Notes under the pieces: model-generated | Databases searched by the model: none | Seen by the model: the letters and a program-made list of their open reading frames with translations, nothing else | What the model was told of the DNA's origin: nothing | NCBI GenBank assembly: GCA_035534295.1 | Contig: DATLSE010000063.1 | Coordinates: forward strand, 1-40,638 | Direction of reading: 5' to 3' | DNA from: DATKQJ01 sp035534295 | GTDB taxonomy: Bacteria; Chloroflexota; Dormibacteria; Dormibacterales; Dormibacteraceae | DNA length: 40,638 bases | Shown: positions 36,208 through 40,638 of the stretch, one piece after another | Layout of the letters: each line of letters starts with the position of its first letter | Position numbering within the stretch: the first letter of the stretch is position 1 | Program-made: the position numbers and the translations under genes

Positions 36208-36225
36208 ACTGATCGAAGGCAGTCG

Positions 36226-37167
36226 GTGAACCATGATTGGCTCGTTCCATTAGGCGTACTGGCCCTGCTCGCGGCCCTGTACCTGGGCCTGTGCGCGCAG
36301 TTTCACCGCCGCCTCTGGCGCTCTGAGCGGGGGCTGACTCAGGACGACTTCCGCTTCACCCCGTTCGAGTTCCAGGTCGACCACGAGGACGTCGAGCTCA
36401 GCACCCCGGACGGGGTCCGTTTCGGGGCCTGGTTCCTGCGCCAGCCCGGCCATCAGCAGGTGATCGTGCTCAGTTCCCCCCGCCGGGGCCGGCGCCAGGA
36501 CTCGCTGGGCATCGCGGTCGCCCTCTGGCGCAAGGGCTTCAACGTCCTCTGCTACTCCTATCGAGGAATGCCGGGTTCGCAGGGTGGGCGATCCACCCTG
36601 GGCGTGCACGAGGTCCAGGAGCTGGGCGCGGCGATCGCGTTTGCTCGGCGCCGAGTGCGCGGGGCCCGGATCGGGCTTCTGGGTTACTCGATGGGCGCCT
36701 CGGTCTCGCTCCTGGTCGCAGCCGGCGACCCCGCGGTCGAGGCCCTGGTCCTGGACAGCCCCTTCGCCGACCTGAGGCGCGTCCTGGTAGAGACCGTGCG
36801 GGGCACGCTGGGGCTGCCCGGCAGACCCCTGGTGGCCGTCCTCGGCCTCTGGCTGCGCCTGCGGACCGGGGCTCGGCTCGTCGATGCCTCTCCCATCAGC
36901 GTCCTGAGCGGACTTGAGCCGCGTCCCCTGTTCTTCATCCACGGGGGCGCGGACGCGGTGACCGGCGTTCGCCACGCGCGCGACCTTTACGACGCCTACC
37001 GGGGTCCGCGCGAGATCTGGGTGGTGCCGGGGGCAGGTCACGCCGCCGCCTACTTCGACGACCGCCAGCTCTACGTCGAGCGCGTGGCGGGCTTCTTCGC
37101 CCGCCACCTGGGCCTCTCCCAGAAGAGCAGCCTGCGCCTGGTCGAAGAGGACGAGGAGGTGTCGTGA
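36226..37167 (+). CDS. Membrane-anchored alpha/beta hydrolase
   Basis: 313 aa. One N-terminal hydrophobic helix (~6-22, VPLGVLALLAALYLGLC) is followed by a hydrolase fold: nucleophile in GLLGYSMGAS, the acid probably Asp in HGGADAVTG and the His in PGAGHAAAY, in the order expected. RGMPGSQGGRSTLG is the oxyanion/cap region of the DUF1749/BAAT-like group. Substrate unknown; an ester or thioester is likely. GTG start with AAGG (36216-36219) 6 bases upstream. First gene of a run of six on the same strand that ends with the enoyl-CoA hydratase. TAGACT 15 bases before the start is a possible -10. Confidence 0.88.
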   Translation: MNHDWLVPLGVLALLAALYLGLCAQFHRRLWRSERGLTQDDFRFTPFEFQVDHEDVELSTPDGVRFGAWFLRQPGHQQVIVLSSPRRGRRQDSLGIAVALWRKGFNVLCYSYRGMPGSQGGRSTLGVHEVQELGAAIAFARRRVRGARIGLLGYSMGASVSLLVAAGDPAVEALVLDSPFADLRRVLVETVRGTLGLPGRPLVAVLGLWLRLRTGARLVDASPISVLSGLEPRPLFFIHGGADAVTGVRHARDLYDAYRGPREIWVVPGAGHAAAYFDDRQLYVERVAGFFARHLGLSQKSSLRLVEEDEEVS

Positions 37168-37188
37168 GCGGCTGCCTCCCCCGAGGTC

Positions 37189-37398
37189 ATGGTGGCCCGG
37201 CTTAAGGTCTCGCCCTCGGGCCAGGTCTACGACGTCGATCTGCCTCAGGTCAAGGTGACCCGGGACGAGGGCGGGGGCTGGTACGTGCACGGGCGCGGCC
37301 ACTTCATCTTCTTCGACGACCGCGAGGCGGCGGAGAGCCGTCGCCACGAGCTCGACGTGTATCGCATGCAGGGCGGGGATTCGACGTGGCCTCGCTGA
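37189..37398 (+). CDS. Small hypothetical protein in acyl-CoA operon
   Basis: 69 aa, family not recognised. The pattern of short beta strands (LKVSPSGQVYDVDLPQVKVTRDEGG, broken; HFIFFDDREAAESRRHEL) with a terminal helix suggests a compact domain. It sits between the hydrolase and the dehydratase, and its 3' end overlaps the next gene by 13 bases, so it is probably co-translated with them. ATG start at 37189, just 21 bases after the hydrolase stop; GAGG is close to it. A subunit or accessory role in the dehydratase is conceivable but not supported by sequence. Confidence 0.6.
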   Translation: MVARLKVSPSGQVYDVDLPQVKVTRDEGGGWYVHGRGHFIFFDDREAAESRRHELDVYRMQGGDSTWPR

Positions 37399-37784
37399 TC
37401 GGGCGGACCTACCCCGAGGTGCGTTTTTTGATCGAATCCGAGCACGTGGACGCCTTTGCCGCCGCGCTTGGGCTGGAGCCGGGAGGGCCGATTCCGCCCA
37501 CCTACGCCGCGGTCTACGCCCTCGGCACCACCGTGCCCCAGCTCTTCGCCGATCCCGAGGCGGCGGTCGACCTGAGCCGGCTGCTGCACGCCGAGCAGGA
37601 GTTCGAGTGGCGGCGGCAGCCGGAGCGGGGCGAGAGCGTGGTCGCCCAGGGGCGCGTTGGATCCGATGTGACCCGCCGGGGGATGCGCTTTTTGAGCCTT
37701 GAGACCGCGGTCGTGAGGGAGGGCGAGGTTGACCCCTTCTGCCTCTCTCGGGCCCTCTTCGTGATCCGGGGGGAGGAGGCGTGA
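37386..37784 (+). CDS. Acyl dehydratase non-catalytic subunit (HadA/MaoC N-terminal type)
   Basis: 132 aa single hot-dog domain of the FAS1-like/MaoC-N group (LIGRTYPEVRFLIESEHVDAFAAALG, GGPIPPTYAAVYAL). The catalytic Asp/His pair is absent from the place where the next gene has it, as in HadA and HadC subunits that stabilise the active HadB chain. The likely function is one half of a heterodimeric (R)-3-hydroxyacyl dehydratase acting on acyl-ACP or acyl-CoA. GTG start overlaps the previous gene, and its stop overlaps the next start (GTGA). Confidence 0.85.
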   Translation: MASLIGRTYPEVRFLIESEHVDAFAAALGLEPGGPIPPTYAAVYALGTTVPQLFADPEAAVDLSRLLHAEQEFEWRRQPERGESVVAQGRVGSDVTRRGMRFLSLETAVVREGEVDPFCLSRALFVIRGEEA

Positions 37785-38158
37785 GCTCGCTCGAGGTGAG
37801 GTTCACCCGGGAGCAGATCGCTCGCTACGCTGTAGCCTCCGGCGACCTCAACCCGATCCATATCGATCCGGAGCGGGCGCGGCAGGCGGGCCTGGATGAC
37901 GTCATCGCGCACGGCATGCTGCAGATGGGTCTGGCCGCGCGGCTGGCCGGGGGGCGGCCGCTGCGCCGGCTCCGAGTCCGCTTCGCGGGCATGGTCCGCC
38001 CGGGTGATACCGTCACCTTCAGCGCCCGCTTGGAGGCGGGGCTCATGCGCCTGGAGGCGGTGAACCAGGACGGGGAGGCGGTGCTGACCCGGGCCGAGGC
38101 CGAACTCGCCTCGGAGGAGCCGTCGGATCCGGCTGCAGCCGCCGGGGGGGAGGTGTAG
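37781..38158 (+). CDS. Acyl dehydratase catalytic subunit (HadB/MaoC type)
   Basis: 125 aa hot-dog domain with the (R)-hydratase motif YAVASGDLNPIHID: catalytic D22 and H27 are intact, followed by GLDDVIAHGMLQMGL. It should catalyse reversible hydration of trans-2-enoyl thioesters as a heterodimer with the preceding subunit. GTG start overlapping the partner by 4 bases, an arrangement that keeps the two in equal amounts. The last ~15 residues are Pro/Ala-rich and not part of the domain. A reductase gene follows 3 bases later. Confidence 0.9.
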   Translation: MSSLEVRFTREQIARYAVASGDLNPIHIDPERARQAGLDDVIAHGMLQMGLAARLAGGRPLRRLRVRFAGMVRPGDTVTFSARLEAGLMRLEAVNQDGEAVLTRAEAELASEEPSDPAAAAGGEV

Positions 38159-38161
38159 GGG

Positions 38162-39001
38162 ATGTTCGATCTCACCGGAAGGGTGGCCCTGGTTACCGGC
38201 GCCTCCCGCGGCCTGGGACGCGAGGACGCGCTCACGCTGGCCCACCAGGGCGCGGACGTGGTGCTGACCGACATCCTGCTCGAGGACGATCCCGATCTGG
38301 AGGTCACCGCGCGCGGGGCCAACTCAGCCCTGGCCAGCCTGGCAGCCTCCCAGGGCTGGGTCTACGCCAACGCGACGGCGGAGGAGATAAGGCGTCTGGG
38401 GCGGCGTTCGACCGCGATCCGGATGGACGTGACCGACCGGACCCAGGTGGCGGAGGTCATGACCCGGGTCCGCCAGACCCTGGGACGGATCGACATTCTG
38501 GTCAACAACGCCGCCACCCTGGACAACACGGCCCAGATCGGGGCCATGGACTACGCGCTCTGGGACCGCGACATCCTGGTCAACCTGACCGGGAGCTTCA
38601 ACTGCACCAAGGAGGTGTGGCCCCACATGGTGGAGCAGGGCTATGGGCGCATCGTCTACATGAGCTCGGTTGCCGGCACCATGGGCGGATTCGGCCAGGC
38701 CAGCTACTCGGCCAGCAAGGCCGGATTGCTCGGCCTGATGCGCACCGCCGCGCTGGAGGGCGGCCGCCACGGCATCACCGCCAACGCCCTGGTCCCCGGC
38801 ATCATCATGTCCGAGGCCGGGCAGACCGCCGCCCTGACCAACCCCATGTACGAGAGGTTCAAGGCTCGATCGGTGCTCCGCCGTTTCGGTGAGCCGGCCG
38901 AGATCGCGGCCACGATCGCGTTCCTCTGTTCGGAAGAGGCCGGCTACATCACCGGGGCGGCGATCGAGGTCGCCGGCGGTCTGCCCCTGTTCACCGCCTG
39001 A
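38162..39001 (+). CDS. SDR oxidoreductase, 3-oxoacyl reductase-like
   Basis: 279 aa classical SDR. TGASRGLG (12-19), NNAA (115-118), catalytic N141, S168/169, Y182 and K186 are present. It reads as a 3-oxoacyl-ACP/CoA reductase, which would act just before the dehydratase pair. Residues ~40-85 form an insertion (DPDLEVTARGANSALASL to ANATAEEIRRLGRRS) longer than in most SDRs. The ending EEAGYITGAAIEVAGGLPLF is typical. ATG start with GGGGAGG nearby upstream (38148-38155), 3 bases after the previous gene. Confidence 0.9.
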   Translation: MFDLTGRVALVTGASRGLGREDALTLAHQGADVVLTDILLEDDPDLEVTARGANSALASLAASQGWVYANATAEEIRRLGRRSTAIRMDVTDRTQVAEVMTRVRQTLGRIDILVNNAATLDNTAQIGAMDYALWDRDILVNLTGSFNCTKEVWPHMVEQGYGRIVYMSSVAGTMGGFGQASYSASKAGLLGLMRTAALEGGRHGITANALVPGIIMSEAGQTAALTNPMYERFKARSVLRRFGEPAEIAATIAFLCSEEAGYITGAAIEVAGGLPLFTA

Positions 39002-39010
39002 GGAGGTCGA

Positions 39011-39811
39011 ATGAGCTCGAACCTTGACCTCGAGCTGAAAGGCGGGGTGGCGCGAGTGACCATGCACCGGGGGAGCAACAATGCCATCGCGGACGATTTG
39101 CTCACCGACCTGGCGGCCACCTTCGATGAGCTGGGAGGCGACCGTGGGTGCCGGGTCGTGATCCTGCAGAGCGGGCTTCCGCGCTACTTCTCAGTCGGCG
39201 CCGACCTGGCCGCGCTGGGCGCCATCGATCGCGAGGTCGCCGACGCCGAGGACCGCCTGGCCGAGCGCATCCTGGCCAGCGCCCGGCTCTTCTCGCGCCT
39301 TGAGGCGTGCCCCAAACCGGTGATCGCGGCCATCTCCGGTCATGCCCTGGGCGGTGGCCTGGAGCTGGCCCTCTGTTGCGACTACCGGATCATGGTCGAC
39401 GACGGGCAGGCCCGGATCGGCCAGACCGAGGCCGCCCTCGGCCTCATGCCCGGGGCCGGCGGCACCCAGCGCCTGGTCCGCCTGATCGGGCGCGCCCGCG
39501 CCCTGCCCCTGCTCTTGGAGGCGCGCCGGCTGAGCGCGACCCAGGCTCTGGAGCTGGGACTGGTCGATCTGGCGCCGCCCCCCGAGGCCCTGGCGGCCGC
39601 GGTGGACGAGCTCGCCGGTCGCCTGGCGGAGTCCGCCACCCTGGCCCTGGGGCTGATCAAGGACGCCGTCAACCGGGGTTATGGGCTCAGCCTGGACGAG
39701 GGCCTGGAGATCGAGGCCCGCAACTTCGCCCGCTCCGCCCTGAGCCGCGACGCCATGATCGGCGTGATGAGCTTTCTGGCCAAGCAGCGACCCGAGTTCG
39801 AGGGCGACTAG
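39011..39811 (+). CDS. Enoyl-CoA hydratase/isomerase (crotonase family)
   Basis: 266 aa, normal length. Oxyanion-hole segments YFSVGADLAAL and SGHALGGGLELALCCDYR are present, and both glutamates that the hydratases use appear conserved (E118 in GGGLE, E140 in GQTEAALGLMPGAGGTQRL), with two residues more between them than usual. It may hydrate or isomerise enoyl-CoA, but crotonase activities vary. ATG start with AGGAGG 5-6 bases upstream. Last gene of the acyl-CoA operon; it converges with the CinA-like gene, 6 bases away. Confidence 0.92.
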   Translation: MSSNLDLELKGGVARVTMHRGSNNAIADDLLTDLAATFDELGGDRGCRVVILQSGLPRYFSVGADLAALGAIDREVADAEDRLAERILASARLFSRLEACPKPVIAAISGHALGGGLELALCCDYRIMVDDGQARIGQTEAALGLMPGAGGTQRLVRLIGRARALPLLLEARRLSATQALELGLVDLAPPPEALAAAVDELAGRLAESATLALGLIKDAVNRGYGLSLDEGLEIEARNFARSALSRDAMIGVMSFLAKQRPEFEGD

Positions 39812-39817
39812 GGCCCC

Positions 39818-40597
39818 TCAGTCGAGTGGCTGCAGGCCCATCTCGGCCACCCGTCGGCGGACCACGTCGAGGGCGTCGGCGACCCGGTCTGGATCCTGCC
39901 CCAGGGCGCGGATGGTGAGCTCGCGCGTCTCCGAGTTGGGATAGGAGCCGACCGAGACGTCGGGGTGGGTGGTCTCCAGCTCTCGCATCACGGGGTAGAA
40001 GCGGGCCTCGACCGCGAAGCGGAATCTCATCTCCTGAACCACCGCCCCGGGCCGCCCGGACAGGTATCTGGGCTCGATCTCCTCGGTGAAGATCCCCTTG
40101 AGCTCGGGCGGGACCCCGGGCAGGATGAAGAGCAGGTGCTGGTCCACGCGGTAGCAGAGGCCGGGAGCCATGCCGTAGCTGTTCTTCAGCACCCGCTCGT
40201 AGCCGGCCGGGACGAACGCCATGCGCCGGTTGCCCTCGGTCACCTGGGCCGAGCGCACCACCCCGGACTCGACCAGCTGGGCCACCCGACGCTCGATCTT
40301 GAGCGTGATCTCGGGGACCTCGACGAGCTCCCGATCCAGGGTCTCGGCGATCGCCTCCAGGGTGCGGTCGTCCGGGGTGGGGCCCAATCCTCCAGAGCAG
40401 AAGATGGCCTCCAGCTCGGGGTCGGCGAGGTCGCGCTGGACCTGCTCTGCAATGTCGCGGTTGCGATCCTGGACGGTGGTTCGGCGCTTGACCGGGAAGC
40501 CGAGCAGACGCAGGCGCTCGGACAGCCAGTGGGAGTTGGTGTCGAGCGTGAAGCCGCTCAGGAGTTCGTCGCCGATGGCGATGATGGATGAGCTCAC
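39818..40597 (-). CDS. CinA-type molybdopterin-binding-domain protein
   Basis: 259 aa. The N-terminal half is the MoCF_biosynth/CinA domain: IIAIGDELLSGFTLDTNSHWL and SGGLGPTPDDRTLEAIAE. This is followed by the CinA middle region (LKNSYGMAPGLCYRV, LPGVPPELKGIF). The C-terminal nicotinamide-deamidase domain of long CinA proteins is missing, so NMN deamidation is not expected; ADP-ribose pyrophosphatase-like activity has been described for the N-terminal type. The substrate here is unknown. GTG start; TATAAC on the minus strand ends 6 bases upstream, predicting a leaderless transcript. Confidence 0.9.
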   Translation of the reverse strand: MSSSIIAIGDELLSGFTLDTNSHWLSERLRLLGFPVKRRTTVQDRNRDIAEQVQRDLADPELEAIFCSGGLGPTPDDRTLEAIAETLDRELVEVPEITLKIERRVAQLVESGVVRSAQVTEGNRRMAFVPAGYERVLKNSYGMAPGLCYRVDQHLLFILPGVPPELKGIFTEEIEPRYLSGRPGAVVQEMRFRFAVEARFYPVMRELETTHPDVSVGSYPNSETRELTIRALGQDPDRVADALDVVRRRVAEMGLQPLD

Positions 40598-40603
40598 CGC
40601 CCG

Positions 40604-40609
40604 GTTATA
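40604..40609 (-). promoter_or_regulatory. -10 of the CinA-like gene
   Basis: TATAAC on the minus strand (5 of 6 to consensus), 6 bases before the GTG. No -35 can be judged because a strong palindrome begins six bases beyond and the window ends. Confidence 0.5.
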
Positions 40610-40614
40610 GCAGC

Positions 40615-40638
40615 CTTGCCGGGCGCGCGCCCGGCAAG
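40615..40638. repeat. Perfect 24-bp palindrome at the window end
   Basis: CTTGCCGGGCGC (40615-40626) is followed directly by its reverse complement GCGCCCGGCAAG (40627-40638). As RNA it would form a very stable hairpin, so it may be a terminator for a gene beyond the window; sequences ending at such a palindrome can also be an assembly break. Confidence 0.85.

Overview
This is a gene-dense, very GC-rich bacterial chromosome segment. Start codons are often GTG, with occasional TTG and apparently one CTG. Many genes have a -10-like hexamer only 6-9 bases before the start codon, which points to widespread leaderless transcription. That, together with a deazaflavin (F420)-type oxidoreductase, a CoxL-like molybdenum hydroxylase, a phosphoketolase and a mixture of actinobacterial-like and Chloroflexi-like proteins, suggests a soil or sediment member of the Terrabacteria (Chloroflexota, Dormibacterota or deep Actinomycetota type). 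That placement is inference from protein character, not from a marker-gene tree.

Layout. 1-5.5 kb: housekeeping block, all on the plus strand (3' end of pyruvate phosphate dikinase, dnaG primase, primary sigma factor, cytidylate kinase-like protein, three small proteins). 5.6-7.7 kb: minus-strand metal unit, with a CsoR-type repressor that has a textbook operator/promoter and a permease carrying three YHS metal-binding domains. 8.4-10.9 kb: tRNA-Asn followed by a small island with two toxin-antitoxin modules (VapBC, and a HEPN/nucleotidyltransferase pair whose antitoxin is fused to a winged helix) and debris. 10.9-14.5 kb: sugar-oxidation operon (GMC oxidoreductase, MFS transporter, glucose-dehydrogenase-like SDR). 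14.6-18.6 kb: two orphan sensor histidine kinases in tandem. 18.8-22.3 kb: phosphoketolase plus acetate kinase, giving ATP from sugar phosphates via acetyl phosphate.

22.7-30.5 kb: redox/molybdenum region. A LysR regulator diverges from an operon of a fused four-cluster ferredoxin/NrfD membrane protein, a 972-aa molybdopterin oxidoreductase without a visible Tat signal, and a TorD-type chaperone. These are followed by MobA (Mo cofactor nucleotidyltransferase), a DUF6457-like protein and an F420-type oxidoreductase. The LysR/operon intergenic region holds a 9-bp inverted repeat with an 11-bp spacer directly against the -35 element.

30.5-34.9 kb: minus-strand lipoprotein with a glycoside-hydrolase-like barrel, a D,D-carboxypeptidase and a CoxL-family subunit without its partners. 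34.9-39.8 kb: HAD phosphatase, PduO-type cobalamin adenosyltransferase and an acyl-CoA operon (hydrolase, HadA/HadB-like dehydratase pair, SDR reductase, enoyl-CoA hydratase). 39.8-40.6 kb: a CinA-type protein. The window ends exactly at the end of a perfect 24-bp palindrome.

The points most worth attention are the triple-YHS permease under CsoR-type control, the fused FeS-NrfD/molybdoenzyme operon with its LysR site and CTG-initiated chaperone, the winged-helix-fused MntA-like antitoxin, and the recurrent leaderless promoter spacing.
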